From Streptomyces hygroscopicus (lineage in GTDB: Bacteria > Actinomycetota > Actinomycetes > Streptomycetales > Streptomycetaceae), in contig NZ_LBMW01000005.1 in NCBI RefSeq assembly GCF_026168105.1, positions 124,001-188,000 on the forward strand: a DNA stretch of 64,000 bases, in the 5' to 3' direction. The notes beneath the pieces are model-generated. The model was not told the DNA's origin, made no database searches, and was given only the letters and a program-made list of their open reading frames with translations. Positions 45,984 to 57,385 of the stretch are shown one piece after another; position 1 is the stretch's first letter, and each line of letters starts with the position of its first letter. The position numbers and the translations under genes are program-made.

Positions 45984-46301
45984 ATGAAGGCATTCCGGCT
46001 GGACGAACTGGAGGCGGAACGTGCCGCCAACGAAGGTGCCTACCTGCAGTTCCTGCGGGAGCGGAACATGTCGGTCGGCCTGTACGCGCTCGACGCCGGC
46101 GATCTGGACCCGCAGAAGCCGCACCAGCAGGACGAGGTGTACTTCGTCGTCAGCGGGCGCGCCTCGATCACCGTGGGCACGGAGACCACCCAGGTCGGGC
46201 GCGGCAGTGTTGTGTACGTGCCCGCCGGGGTCGCCCATAAGTTCCACCACATCACCGAGGACCTGAGGGTTCTGGTGGTGTTCTCTCCGCCCGAGAGCTG
46301 A
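45984..46301 (+). CDS. Small cupin-domain protein
   Basis: A 105-residue single cupin: PHQQDEVYFVVSGRASITVG (motif 1 with His, Gln, Glu) and PAGVAHKFHHI (motif 2). Metal-binding beta-barrel; possible sensor or mannose-isomerase-like enzyme. ATG 45984 chosen. Divergent from the holin-like gene. Confidence 0.83.
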   Translation: MKAFRLDELEAERAANEGAYLQFLRERNMSVGLYALDAGDLDPQKPHQQDEVYFVVSGRASITVGTETTQVGRGSVVYVPAGVAHKFHHITEDLRVLVVFSPPES

Positions 46302-46468
46302 GGCCCGTCTCGGGGTTCCCTAGGGGGACGATCAGGGGCGGACAAGGGGTGCGAGCTCTCTTCTTCGGCCCTTGGCGGTCCTAGCATCGAAGGCAGGACA
46401 TCGAAGGACCCGGAAGCACAGCCCCGACGGTATGCGGGGCGACGGGCGGAGAGACAAGGACAAGGGCG

Positions 46469-46681
46469 ATGCGAGAGATCTTCACGGGTTTGCCGTGGTG
46501 GGTGAAGTGGGTCGCGGTGCCGGTCATCGCCCTGGTTGTCTTCGGGAGCGTGATCGCGACCGTCATCGGGTTCGTGATCGGGCTGCTCTTCAAGGTGCTG
46601 CTCTTCGTCGCGCTGGTCGGCGGACTCATCTACGTCGTACGGAAGTTCATGTCGAGCTCGACGTCACGCAGCGACTGGTGA
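46469..46681 (+). CDS. DUF5326 small membrane protein
   Basis: A 70-residue protein with two transmembrane segments (WWVKWVAVPVIALVVFGSVIATVIGFVIGLLF and VLLFVALVGGLIYVVRKF) and a Ser-rich tail. A conserved streptomycete family of unknown function; it lies immediately upstream of ssgR-ssgA. Confidence 0.82.
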   Translation: MREIFTGLPWWVKWVAVPVIALVVFGSVIATVIGFVIGLLFKVLLFVALVGGLIYVVRKFMSSSTSRSDW

Positions 46682-46932
46682 GCCGTTTCGGAGCGGGTAG
46701 GGCGGCGGGGCGCGCCACGCGACGGGCGTGGCCGGGCAGAGAGTCGTAACGGGCGGGCAGGTAACAGCAAACCGAGGTTCCCTCGGGCGAGGGAAGTTTT
46801 CCCGGTGAAGCCGTCGGCGGGCCATGGCGGACCGTTAGAGTCCGGAACTCGGCGCGCGGCAGGCCCCGCGCGCGGCGCATCCCCTCCTGTGTCCTCGCAC
46901 GGGAGGCCCACCTCGCGCTCCGGGAGTGACCT

Positions 46933-47778
46933 TTGGCCACGGTTGGCACCGCACCCGCAGACTCACCCGCCCCACCCGCACAGCGACGTTCATCACCGGC
47001 GGAAGCGCATTTCCCGCCCGTGCAGCAGCAGTCCACCACGCTCATCGGATCCGTGCAGCGGGCGATGCGGCTGCTGGAAGCCGTCGCCGACCATGAGTAC
47101 GGGGCGCCCGCCAAACAACTGGCCCGCGAGGTCGGCCTGGCGCTCCCCACCGCGTACCACCTGTTGCGCACTCTGACCCATGAGGGTTACCTGCGCCGCG
47201 AGAAGGGCCTGTTCTTCCTCGGAGAGGCGGCTGAGCGGCTCAGCGGCAGCGCAGCCCAGCAGAAACGTCGCAGCATGGTGAACGACGCGCTCGCACAATG
47301 GCGTGATGCGATCGGTGCTCCCGTGTACTACGCGGTCTACCGCGAGGGTGAGATCGAGGTCCTCAGCGTTGCCGACAGCCCGGGCAGCCCGGCAGTCGAG
47401 GAGTGGGCGGATTTCCGGGAGACGGGGCATGCCCACGCGGTCGGCCAGTGCCTGCTGTCGCAGCTCGACGAGGAGGCCCGCCGGGACCACCTGCACCGCT
47501 ATCCCGTGCAGTCCATCACCCCGTACACGGTTCGTGACGAACAAGCGTTTCTGCGGCGGCTGGACCGGCTGGGGCGGATGGAACCGGTCGTCGAGCGCCA
47601 GGAGTACGCGCTGGGGACGGTTTGTGCGGCGATTCCCCTGATGGCCGGGGTGACGGCCGCGACGATGGCCATCTCCCTTCCGTCCCACCAGGCCGACCGG
47701 CTGCTGCCGGCGGCACATCAGTTGCAGGCCGAGATCGGCAGGCTGCTAGGGACACTCGCCATCTCTATCAGCATCTGA
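46933..47778 (+). CDS. ssgR: IclR-family activator SsgR of ssgA
   Basis: A 281-residue IclR regulator: a Ser/Ala-rich N-terminus, helix-turn-helix (VQRAMRLLEAVADHEYGAPAKQLAREVGLALPTAYHLLRTLTHEGYL), then the IclR effector domain. It lies 100 bases upstream of ssgA, the S. coelicolor arrangement in which SsgR switches on ssgA for sporulation. TTG 46933 with gggagtg upstream is the likely start. Confidence 0.92.
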   Translation: MATVGTAPADSPAPPAQRRSSPAEAHFPPVQQQSTTLIGSVQRAMRLLEAVADHEYGAPAKQLAREVGLALPTAYHLLRTLTHEGYLRREKGLFFLGEAAERLSGSAAQQKRRSMVNDALAQWRDAIGAPVYYAVYREGEIEVLSVADSPGSPAVEEWADFRETGHAHAVGQCLLSQLDEEARRDHLHRYPVQSITPYTVRDEQAFLRRLDRLGRMEPVVERQEYALGTVCAAIPLMAGVTAATMAISLPSHQADRLLPAAHQLQAEIGRLLGTLAISISI

Positions 47779-47878
47779 AAACTCACTCCTTGTGATCTGT
47801 CGTGTACGTTCAGCAAACTTCCAGCAGGTGTCAGGGGGATCATTCCTGGCCAGTCGACGGCTACTGACGGGGTAGGCG

Positions 47879-48316
47879 ATGCGCGAGTCGGTACAGGCAG
47901 AGGTCATGATGAGCTTTCTCGTGTCGGAGGAGCTCTCGTTTCGTATTCCGGTGGAGCTGTGCTACGAGACCTGCGATCCCTATGCCGTGCGGCTGACTTT
48001 CCACCTGCCTGGCGATGCGCCCGTGACCTGGGCATTCGGGCGTGAGCTCCTGGTCGACGGCGTGGGCCGGCCGTGCGGGGACGGGGACGTGCACATCGCG
48101 CCCGCCGAGTCGGACACCTTCGGTGATGTGCTGATCCGGCTTCAGGTGGGCGGAGACCGGGCGCTGTTCCGGTCGGGAGCGGTGCCGCTCGTGGCGTTTC
48201 TGGACCGCACCGACAAGCTGGTGCCGCTCGGGCAGGAGGGCTCCCTCGCAGACTTCGACGCTCATCTGGACGAGGCGCTGGACCGGATCCTGGCCGAGGA
48301 GCAGAGTGCGGGCTGA
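47879..48316 (+). CDS. ssgA: Sporulation/cell-division protein SsgA
   Basis: A 145-residue SALP protein (MRESVQAEVMMSFLVSEELSFRIPVELCYETCDPYAVRLTFHLPGDAPVTWAFGRELL), near-identical in layout to S. coelicolor SsgA. It is actinomycete-specific and marks sites of septum formation and localised wall opening in aerial hyphae, with SsgB recruiting FtsZ. Expected to be activated by SsgR. No transmembrane segment. Confidence 0.96.
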   Translation: MRESVQAEVMMSFLVSEELSFRIPVELCYETCDPYAVRLTFHLPGDAPVTWAFGRELLVDGVGRPCGDGDVHIAPAESDTFGDVLIRLQVGGDRALFRSGAVPLVAFLDRTDKLVPLGQEGSLADFDAHLDEALDRILAEEQSAG

Positions 48317-48329
48317 GGCCGTAGGCGGC

Positions 48330-48435
48330 GCTGTAACGGTTCCTCGCGGGAGTGCGGGGGCGCGGTGGGTGCCGTAACGGTTCCTCGGGAATGTCGAGGC
48401 GTTGAGGCGCGGCAGAGCGCCGTAACGCTTCTGCG
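48330..48435 (+). repeat. Three imperfect direct repeats of gcygtaacggttcctcg after ssgA
   Basis: Copies at 48330-48346, 48371-48387 and 48419-48435 (the last diverged at gct and tgcg), spaced 41 and 48 bases apart in the ssgA/YibE intergenic region. Meaning unknown. Confidence 0.5.
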
Positions 48436-48461
48436 TGGCATCTCCCCTGGACCGGCGCGGC

Positions 48462-49907
48462 TCAGCGCTTGCGGCGGCGCCCCTTCCCCCCGCGGCCCGG
48501 TGCCGCGGCCGGCGCGGCCGCCGGGGCCGGACGGTCTGCCGCCACCACGAGGGCGGCGAGGGCCGTGGTCACCGGTACCGAGGCGACCAGACCGATCGAA
48601 CCGACGAGGGTGCGTACGATCTCCTCGGCCACCAGCTCGCTGTCGGCGACCGCGGCGACACTGCTCTGCGCGATCGAGAAGAGCAGCAGCAGGGGGAGGG
48701 CGGCGCCCGCGTACGCGAGGACCAGCGTGTTGACGACCGAGGCGATGTGGTCCCGTCCGATGCGGATGCCCGCGCGGTACAGGCCGCGCCAGCCCATCGT
48801 CGGGTTCGCCTCGTGCAGCTCCCAGACTGCCGATGTCTGCGTCACCGTCACATCGTCGAGAACGCCCAGCGAACCGATGATGACTCCGGCAAGCAGCAGA
48901 CCGCTCATGTCGATGTGCGGGTACAGGCCGTGGATCAGACCGGTGTTGTCGTCCGTGTTGCCCGTCAGCGCGGCCCAGCCGATGAACTGTGAGCCCAGGA
49001 CACCGATCAGCGACAGCGAGATGAGCGTGCCGAGCACCGCTACGGAGGTACGAGCCGAGAGGCCGTGGCACATGTAGAGGGCGATCAGCATGATCGCACT
49101 TGAACCGACCACGGCCACGAGCAGCGGATTCGAGCCCTGCAGAATCGCGGGCAGAACGAAGAGGTTCAACAGCAGAAAGCTGACGGCCAGCGCGACGAGC
49201 GCCATGACACCGCGTATCCGGCCCACGACCACCACGGCGACGGCGAAGATCCCGGCGAGCAGCGCCATGGGGAACTTGCGGTTCACATCGGTCACCGAAT
49301 ACTGCAGGTCCTTGGGGGCGGAGGGCTCGTACGCGGCCACGACCTTCTCGCCCTCATGCAACTGGCGTGACTGGTCCGGCTGGACTATCTCCGTGAATGT
49401 GCGGCCCTTGTCCTTGCCGGTGTCGACGCGGACCGTCGCCTTCTTGCAGGTGCCGGCCGACTGCTGCTGGGCCGAGGAGCCCTCGGCGGTGGAGGTGTCG
49501 CCGGTCGGGGTCTCACTCGAGGCGTTCACGGACTTGCAGTCCACCTCCACGACCCTGGTGACCGTGGCCTGCTGGGTCTGTCGGTCGAAGCCGACTCCGG
49601 TGCGCTTGTGAGAAGGAACACCGCCGGGCCACAGCACCACCAGACCCACCACGACCGCCGCGGTGAACGGAATGAGGATCGCCGCGATGACCTTGCGAAG
49701 GTGCCGCGACACCGGGGCCGCGGGGCCGTGACTGTGGGAGTGGCCGTGTCCGCCGCCGGACCCATGACCACGGTCTCCACTGAGGTCTTCGTGCGTGTCT
49801 CCGGGACCGTGGCCGCCTCCGGGGCCATGGCCGTGTCGGCTGCCCGTGCCACGGCGATGAGGTGGCTCGGAGGGCGGGTACGGAGGTGGATCCTGCGTTG
49901 CGGTCAC
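48462..49907 (-). CDS. YibE/F family multi-pass membrane protein
   Basis: About 481 residues. A His-rich N-terminus (HGHGPGGGHGPG..., GGGHGHSHSHG) may bind metal, followed by one helix (VIAAILIPFTAAVVVGLVVLW), an extracytoplasmic part with a Ser/Thr-rich region, and at least six further helices of the YibE/F fold. Function unknown; putative transporter or permease. GTG 49907 is taken as start; the frame is open to 49940. Converges with ssgA. Confidence 0.82.
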   Translation of the reverse strand: MTATQDPPPYPPSEPPHRRGTGSRHGHGPGGGHGPGDTHEDLSGDRGHGSGGGHGHSHSHGPAAPVSRHLRKVIAAILIPFTAAVVVGLVVLWPGGVPSHKRTGVGFDRQTQQATVTRVVEVDCKSVNASSETPTGDTSTAEGSSAQQQSAGTCKKATVRVDTGKDKGRTFTEIVQPDQSRQLHEGEKVVAAYEPSAPKDLQYSVTDVNRKFPMALLAGIFAVAVVVVGRIRGVMALVALAVSFLLLNLFVLPAILQGSNPLLVAVVGSSAIMLIALYMCHGLSARTSVAVLGTLISLSLIGVLGSQFIGWAALTGNTDDNTGLIHGLYPHIDMSGLLLAGVIIGSLGVLDDVTVTQTSAVWELHEANPTMGWRGLYRAGIRIGRDHIASVVNTLVLAYAGAALPLLLLFSIAQSSVAAVADSELVAEEIVRTLVGSIGLVASVPVTTALAALVVAADRPAPAAAPAAAPGRGGKGRRRKR

Positions 49908-49989
49908 CGCCGCATCATTGCAAGAACGGGCGAGGACCACTGTTCAGTGGGCCACATTGGGCGCTAGCGTGGGAGGACCTTTGCACACG

Positions 49990-51929
<1,940 letters not shown>

Positions 51930-52101
51930 CGCGCGGTCGCGGTCATGCAGGGCGCTGAGCCCGGGATGCCGCTGAGGCTGTCTCGGGCAGCGCCTTGCCT
52001 CGGTCATACCGCGGCGCGGTGCTGCCGAGGCGCTCGGTGCCTCCCGGCGGTCCAGTACCGGGCGGGGTACGGCCGGCACTGGACCTTGGGGCGCATTCCC
52101 G

Positions 52102-52655
52102 TCAGACCGGGGTCCGTTCCACCGGGATCCACAGCTGAGTGTCCAACTCCCTACCGTCCTGCGACGGCCGCGTACGCAGGATCTCCGGCCCCGGCCGGCT
52201 CGCATACGGGTTGGACGGGAACCATTCCGTGGCCACGCCCCGCGAGAGGTTCTGGAGGGCCTGAGGATAGGGGCCGGTGTTCTCGAAGACGACCCATGTG
52301 CCCGCAGGGAGGGTGAGGCTGTACCGCGTGGTGCTCTTCCCTTCGATGGTCAGGCGGAAGGACATCCGGGGTTGTGAGCACAGGACCGCACCGGTGCGCC
52401 TGGCCTCGCTGGGACCGATGCCGTGCATGGCGCGAAACGCCCGCGCGAACGCCTCCCCGATGAGTAGCCGTAGCGCATCGCGATCTCCAGCAGCGTCCGG
52501 TCACCGGCCAGCACTTCCCGCTCCGCAACAGTCAGCCGCCTGCGACGCATGTACTCCGACAGTGGCATCCCTGCCAGGGTCGAGAAGAGCCGCCGGAAGT
52601 GGTACTCCGACGTCATCGCGATCCGTGCCAATGCCGCTGTCGCAGCCGCGGGCAA
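52102..52655 (-). pseudogene. AraC-family regulator with GyrI-like effector domain, truncated and frameshifted
   Basis: HTH codons (ALARIAMTSEYHFRRLFSTLAGMPLSEYMRRRRLTVAEREVLAG ... AMRYGYSSG) are in one frame (start side to 52655), and the second HTH end plus effector domain (FRAMHGIGPSEARRTGAVL ... LPAGTWVVFENTGPY) in another. Restoring one base near the ggggagg run (about 52460) rejoins them (YSSG|EAFARAF). The N-terminal part of the first HTH is missing; it ends exactly at an inverted repeat shared with the adjacent glycosyltransferase. Non-functional unless the shift is an error. Confidence 0.72.
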
Positions 52656-52718
52656 CAGGGTCTGCCTGCCGTCGGCTCAGGCCGATTGGGCCCGGCGCGG
52701 CTGCGACAGCGGCATTGG
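52628..52718. repeat. 23-bp perfect inverted repeat joining AraC remnant and glycosyltransferase gene
   Basis: Arms at 52628-52650 and 52696-52718, exact complements, loop of 45 bases. Both ends lie in coding remnants: the AraC N-terminus and the glycosyltransferase C-terminus. Could act as a transcription terminator for the latter but more likely is a rearrangement scar. Confidence 0.75.
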
Positions 52719-53498
52719 TCGGCGGGCTGCGGTGAACAGGCGTGCCAAGGTCGCTGATCGCCCGCTGTCCGCCTTGTGCGGGGCAATGGCTCGGACACCA
52801 TCGTCGAGCCAGCGGTTCCATGCGGGCCGGTCCTCCGGCTTCAGCCGGCCGTGTGCGACGGCCATGTCGAGGATCGTCCCGCCGATCTCGTGAGCCATGC
52901 TGCCTCCGTTGTAGCGGAAACGGCTCTCGATGATGCCCAGGTGACAGACGCTCGCCGTGCCGCCGTCCAGGGCCGTGGAGATGTTGAGGAAGGCCTCCAC
53001 ACCGAAGTGGGGCGGCAGCGGTTTCCGGATGCGTGACGTCCTGATCGCCCGATATCCCGTCAGGGAATTGGCGCCGAGGAATCCGACTTCCGGAAAGAGC
53101 GCGGCTGTCAGGGGCTCGTAGATGGTGAACGTGGAACTCAGTATCGTCCCGGGGTAGTCGTATTCGTAGTCGCCGACCACATGGTCGGCCGTGCCCGACG
53201 CCGCAGCGTCGCGAAGCATGGCCGGCACGTCGTTCTTCGAAGAGACGAGGTCGGCGTCGAGAAAGCAGACCCACTCGGCCCGGACCTCCGCGAGAGCGGC
53301 GTTCATGGCCGCTCCCTTGCCGCGCGGCCCGTGCAGGACCTCTGCCCCTGCCTTTGCCGCCTCCCTCGCGGTGCCGTCGGTCGAAGCGCTGTCGACGACC
53401 ACGACGCGGTCGCCGGCCTGTGCGGCGGCACATGCCTGCTCGACGATCGTCGCCACAGTGGCCTCTTCGTTGTAAGCGGGTATGACGAAGGTGAACAT
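52677..53498 (-). CDS. Family 2 glycosyltransferase
   Basis: A 273-residue GT2 (MFTFVIPAYNEEATVATIVEQAC ... VVVVDSASTDGTAREAA ... CFLDADLVSSKNDVPAM): nucleotide-binding N-terminus and DxD motif DAD kept. Similar to glucosyl-3-phosphoglycerate synthase or mannosyltransferase-type GT2. The C-terminus (RRPMPLSQPRRAQSA) is probably foreign, coded by an inverted copy of AraC sequence, so the enzyme may be truncated. ATG 53498 with aaaggaa upstream. Confidence 0.75.
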   Translation of the reverse strand: MFTFVIPAYNEEATVATIVEQACAAAQAGDRVVVVDSASTDGTAREAAKAGAEVLHGPRGKGAAMNAALAEVRAEWVCFLDADLVSSKNDVPAMLRDAAASGTADHVVGDYEYDYPGTILSSTFTIYEPLTAALFPEVGFLGANSLTGYRAIRTSRIRKPLPPHFGVEAFLNISTALDGGTASVCHLGIIESRFRYNGGSMAHEIGGTILDMAVAHGRLKPEDRPAWNRWLDDGVRAIAPHKADSGRSATLARLFTAARRPMPLSQPRRAQSA

Positions 53499-53866
53499 TC
53501 GATTCCTTTTCCCATGTCCGTCGTGCGAACAGGGAGCGTAGGCGGAGAACGATCTTCGCCGGTAACGATACTGAGCGCGTAGGGGAGTTGCGGCCCGAGG
53601 TGTTTCCGCCACGACGTCGGGGCGGCACCCGAAACCGTCCTGGCGATGTCGTCATGCGGGGTGACGGTTCGCGGATCAGGGCCAACGGTGGGCTTGCAGT
53701 GAACCAGGCGAGACAAACGCCGCCTCGAGATGTCAACTTCTCGGACGGCGTTCGTTGTTCCCGGTCGTGGTGTCCGCTTCGCCGCAGGCACCGACACTGC
53801 CACCCGCCGCATGCACCGGCACCGTCGCCTGCGGACGGTGCGGCGGCGCCGGGCGGCAGGAGATTC
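53499..53866. other. Intergenic region, glycosyltransferase to membrane protein
   Basis: 368 bases without a credible gene. It contains a hairpin at 53716-53752 (aacgcc ... ggcgtt with inner tcgaga/tctcg arms), probably the terminator of the membrane-protein gene on the minus strand. Confidence 0.5.
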
Positions 53867-54727
53867 TCACTCCGGCTGGTGTTCCGGTCCCCCGAAGTCC
53901 GGGCTGGTGAAGTCCGGGCTGCTGAAGCTGGGACGCGGCCCCGCGGCGGGGCCGCTCTCGGGACTGCTGAAGCCTGGACGGTCGTAGCCGAGTTGCGGGA
54001 TGCGGCTGGGTGTCGGTTCCGGCGCCTTCCGGCTCAGTGAGGCCGCGCCCGGGTCCGTGAGGGCCTCGCGAAGGAACGGCAGGATGCCGCGCTCCAGCAG
54101 CGCCTCGTGCCAGGCTTCCCTGGCCCGGGTCACCTCCGCCGTCAACTCGCCCCGGACACCCGCCTCCTGGCCGGAGGAGCTGTTGCGCAGGGCGGTGAGC
54201 AGAAGGCCGATCGCGGCGATCAGGATCGCCGCCGCAGTCACCGCGCCGAAGACCCACCCGGTGATCAGAAGGGTCCGGGCGAAGGGCTGCTCGGGGTTGA
54301 CCATCTTGAGGATGTAGCCCACGAGCAGGAAGATCACCGCGGCGGCACCGGCCAGGAAGGGAGCGAGCACAGCGGCGACGGCACCGGCTCCGGCGCTCGC
54401 GGCGGCCTCTCCCACGGTGGCGGCGAGCCCCTGGGCATCCACGTCCGGCTCCGTGACGCCGGGCGTGCTCTCGTGGACGGACGAGGTGGCCGGCGCCGGC
54501 CGGCGCAGTTCCTCGCGGACCCTCACGTAGTGGTGGTACTCGGTGGCTGCCGCCGCGGTGATCAGGGCGGTGGCGTTCAAGGCCATGGTGCGCAGTTGTT
54601 CGGGGTTGAGCCGCTGTCCCACAGCGGCCAGATCCGGGTGGTGTGGTGCGGAGCGCAGCGCCTCATCGAGGATCCGCTCGTAGTCCTGGCGGTCCTCGCT
54701 CAGCAGGTGCTGCGGAACGCTGTTCAT
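53867..54727 (-). CDS. Two-helix membrane protein with repeated C-terminal SSPDF-like motifs
   Basis: A 286-residue protein: MNSVPQHLLSEDRQDYERILDEALRSAPHHPDLAAVGQRLN, a hydrophilic linker, two transmembrane segments (AVAAVLAPFLAGAAAVIFLLVGYILKMV and LLITGWVFGAVTAAAILIAAIGLLLTAL) and a basic cytosolic part. The tail carries repeated PxFSSPx units (PGFSSPE, PSFSSPD, TSPDFGGPE). Conserved in streptomycetes as I recall, function unknown. Confidence 0.75.
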   Translation of the reverse strand: MNSVPQHLLSEDRQDYERILDEALRSAPHHPDLAAVGQRLNPEQLRTMALNATALITAAAATEYHHYVRVREELRRPAPATSSVHESTPGVTEPDVDAQGLAATVGEAAASAGAGAVAAVLAPFLAGAAAVIFLLVGYILKMVNPEQPFARTLLITGWVFGAVTAAAILIAAIGLLLTALRNSSSGQEAGVRGELTAEVTRAREAWHEALLERGILPFLREALTDPGAASLSRKAPEPTPSRIPQLGYDRPGFSSPESGPAAGPRPSFSSPDFTSPDFGGPEHQPE

Positions 54728-54927
54728 GTGCATCCCCCGATGCTCCGTAGGGCTTGGGGCTCGGCATGCTGACGAGCCGTCGGGCAGAAACGGAGGGGAG
54801 CCTGCTACGGATAAGCCGATGGTAGAGCGGCGACGGCGCGCGGTGACAGGGGGTTTCCGGAAATTGCCCCCGCCCGGCGCGGCCCGCTACGGGTCTGAGT
54901 CCGGGCGGATGCCCTGCCGATGAACGC

Positions 54928-56028
54928 TCAGCCGGCCAAGGGGAGTTGCTGGACCAGCAGCTTTCCGGCCATGGTCACGCCGCCGTCCATCGCGATCGCC
55001 AGCCCGTCCGCGTAGATGTGGGGACCCTCCACAACCGGACCCGGGCCGTCCTCGTCGTCCTCCGAGCCGACCTCGCCCAGGAGGTACGGGATGGGGCTGT
55101 GGCCGTGGACGATGCGACTGCCGCCGTAGGTGTCCAGCAGGGACCGCACGGCGTCGGCGCCTCCCTCGTCGCGGAAGGAGAAGCGCTTGGTGAACTTCCG
55201 GAAGAGGTCCCACACCTCGTCCGCGTCGTTGCGCGTGAGCGTCTCGCGGATGGTGTCGTTGACCGCTTCGATGGAGTCGCCGTAGTCGAGGTAGGCGGTG
55301 GTGTCCGAGTGGACCAGAAGGTGTCCGTCCACCTCCTCGACCGCGTCCAGACGGGCCATCCACTGGAGGTGGTGGTCCTGCAGGCGGTCCATGTCCGTCT
55401 TCTGGCCGCCATTGAGCAGCCAGGCCGCCTGGAAGGTGGCGGTGCCCGCGCCGGAGCTGACGGGCGTGTCGCCGAACCGCTTGGCGCCGAGTAGCAGCAG
55501 TTCGTGGTTGCCCATGAGGGCCTTGCAGTAACCGCCGGCCGCGGCCGCCTCCGCGGACAGTCGCATCACCAGGTCGATCACGCCGATGCCGTCGGGACCC
55601 CGGTCGGTGAAGTCGCCCAGGAACCACAGCCGCGCCGTGCCGGCGGACCAGCGGCCCTGGGCGTCGATGAGGCCCTTCTCCTGGAGGGCGGCCACGAGCT
55701 GGTCGAGATAGCCGTGGACGTCTCCGACGACGAACAGCGGGCCGGGGCCGTCGGCGGGCTCCGGGGCGGGTGCGGTCGCGGGATCGACGGCCACCTGGAG
55801 CGTGTCACTGCGGGTGATGACGGGGAGGTCGCGCTCGGTGGGTGTGTATTCGTCGGAATACCCCTGGGGGTGGCCAGCCGGCGCCGTGGCGGCTGCGGTG
55901 ACCTCGCCCGGCGGCGTGCCCTGCGCGTACGGACCGGTCTCGTGGACGTACGCGGGCACCCGGAAGTCGCGCAACGTCGCCGTCCGCTCCGCCTCGGGTC
56001 CCTGTCCCTGACCGGCCCCCTGAGTCAT
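54928..56028 (-). CDS. Metallophosphoesterase, serine/threonine-phosphatase-like
   Basis: A 366-residue protein. A variable N-terminus (Pro/Ala-rich) precedes the calcineurin-like core with GDVHG, GDFTDRG, GNHE, the histidine VHS and HGHS, all metal-binding motifs kept. Could dephosphorylate proteins or dinucleotides (ApaH-like). ATG 56028 has ggagggg upstream. Lies alone between a membrane protein and a LacI-type regulator on the same strand. Confidence 0.86.
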   Translation of the reverse strand: MTQGAGQGQGPEAERTATLRDFRVPAYVHETGPYAQGTPPGEVTAAATAPAGHPQGYSDEYTPTERDLPVITRSDTLQVAVDPATAPAPEPADGPGPLFVVGDVHGYLDQLVAALQEKGLIDAQGRWSAGTARLWFLGDFTDRGPDGIGVIDLVMRLSAEAAAAGGYCKALMGNHELLLLGAKRFGDTPVSSGAGTATFQAAWLLNGGQKTDMDRLQDHHLQWMARLDAVEEVDGHLLVHSDTTAYLDYGDSIEAVNDTIRETLTRNDADEVWDLFRKFTKRFSFRDEGGADAVRSLLDTYGGSRIVHGHSPIPYLLGEVGSEDDEDGPGPVVEGPHIYADGLAIAMDGGVTMAGKLLVQQLPLAG

Positions 56029-56272
56029 CGACCCCTCCACCATCGCGCCGCATCTGCACCGACTCGGACTGCCTGGTCGCAGCGGCCCGCGGTGCCGTGG
56101 GCCCATCATAGGAATGCGGATCGCGCCATGTGATGACCCAGGGGCGGTGAATCGGGGCGAGACCCCGGTTCACCGCGGCTTTCGCCCCAATTGGGTGGTC
56201 CTTTCCCTGCCGGGAGCCCGACAGGGTGCCTTCCGCGGGCAACCCGTGTGTCACCCGTGCGCCACCGACGGG

Positions 56273-57385
56273 CTACCCCTGCTCGGGCGACCGCGGCGGG
56301 CTGACCGTCGTACGGGGCGGGCGCCGCTCGGACGACGTACGCACCATCAGCTCCGTCGGTATCACCTGCTCGACCGGCTGCTCCGACTCCACCCCCTCGA
56401 TCGCGTCGATGAGGAGCTGGACCACGGCCGTGCCGATCCGGCGCGGCTTCAGTGAGAGCGTCGTCACGGGCGGCTCGGTGTTGGCGTACACGGCGGACTC
56501 GCTGCAGCAGACGAGCAGCAGGTCGTCGGGGACGCGCAGTCCGTAGCGGCGTGCGGCCGCCAGCAGGTCGGTGCCGTTCGGGTCGAAGAGCCCGTAGACC
56601 GCGTCGGGGCGGTCGGGGCGGGCCAGCAGCCGGTCGGCTGCGACCGCTCCCGCGCAAGGGTCGTGGGCGGGGTACGCCTCGTAGACCGGGTCCTGTCCGA
56701 CGCGCTCGCACCAGTTCAGGTAGGCGGTCGTGGACAGGTGCGTGTACGTGTCGGTGGTGGTGCCGGTCAGCAGCCCGATCCGGCGCGCGCCTGCCTCCGC
56801 CAGGTGGTCGAGGATGCCGAGGACCGCGGCCTCGTGGTCGTTGTCGACCCACGCGGTGACGGGGAGCGAACCGGCCGGGCGACCGTCGGAGACGACGGGT
56901 AAGCCCTGCCGGACCAGTTCGCTGACCACGGGGTCCTGGTCGGAGGGGTCGATGACGACCGTGCCGTCCAGGGCGACGTTCGACCAGACGTCGTGGCGCG
57001 AGGTCGCGGGCAGGATGACCAGGGCATAGCCCCGGGCGAGCGCGGCCGAGGTGGCTGCTCTGGCCATCTCCGCGAAGTACGCGAACTCGGTGAAGGTGAA
57101 AGGTTCATCCCCGTATGTCGTCACGGTCAGGCCGATGAGGCCCGACTTTCCGGTACGGAGGGTGCGGGCCGCGGCGGAGGGGCGATAGCCCAGCCGGTCG
57201 GCGACCTCGCGGACATGGCGTCGGGTGGCGTCCGGCAGCCGGCCCTTGCCGTTGAGGGCGTCGGAGACGGTCGTGATGGAGACCCCGGCGGCGGCGGCCA
57301 CGTCTCTGATGCCCGCCCGGCCCGGCCGGCTGCCTCGGCGGGAGGTCTCCGCCCGGCTCACCTGGTGCTTCCCTGCTGCTGTCAT
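56273..57385 (-). CDS. LacI-family transcriptional regulator
   Basis: A 370-residue regulator: HTH GIRDVAAAAGVSITTVSDALNGKGRLPDATRRHVREVADRLGY with hinge helix, then a periplasmic-binding-like effector domain. ATG 57385 preferred. No sugar transporter is beside it, so effector and targets are unknown. Confidence 0.9.
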   Translation of the reverse strand: MTAAGKHQVSRAETSRRGSRPGRAGIRDVAAAAGVSITTVSDALNGKGRLPDATRRHVREVADRLGYRPSAAARTLRTGKSGLIGLTVTTYGDEPFTFTEFAYFAEMARAATSAALARGYALVILPATSRHDVWSNVALDGTVVIDPSDQDPVVSELVRQGLPVVSDGRPAGSLPVTAWVDNDHEAAVLGILDHLAEAGARRIGLLTGTTTDTYTHLSTTAYLNWCERVGQDPVYEAYPAHDPCAGAVAADRLLARPDRPDAVYGLFDPNGTDLLAAARRYGLRVPDDLLLVCCSESAVYANTEPPVTTLSLKPRRIGTAVVQLLIDAIEGVESEQPVEQVIPTELMVRTSSERRPPRTTVSPPRSPEQG

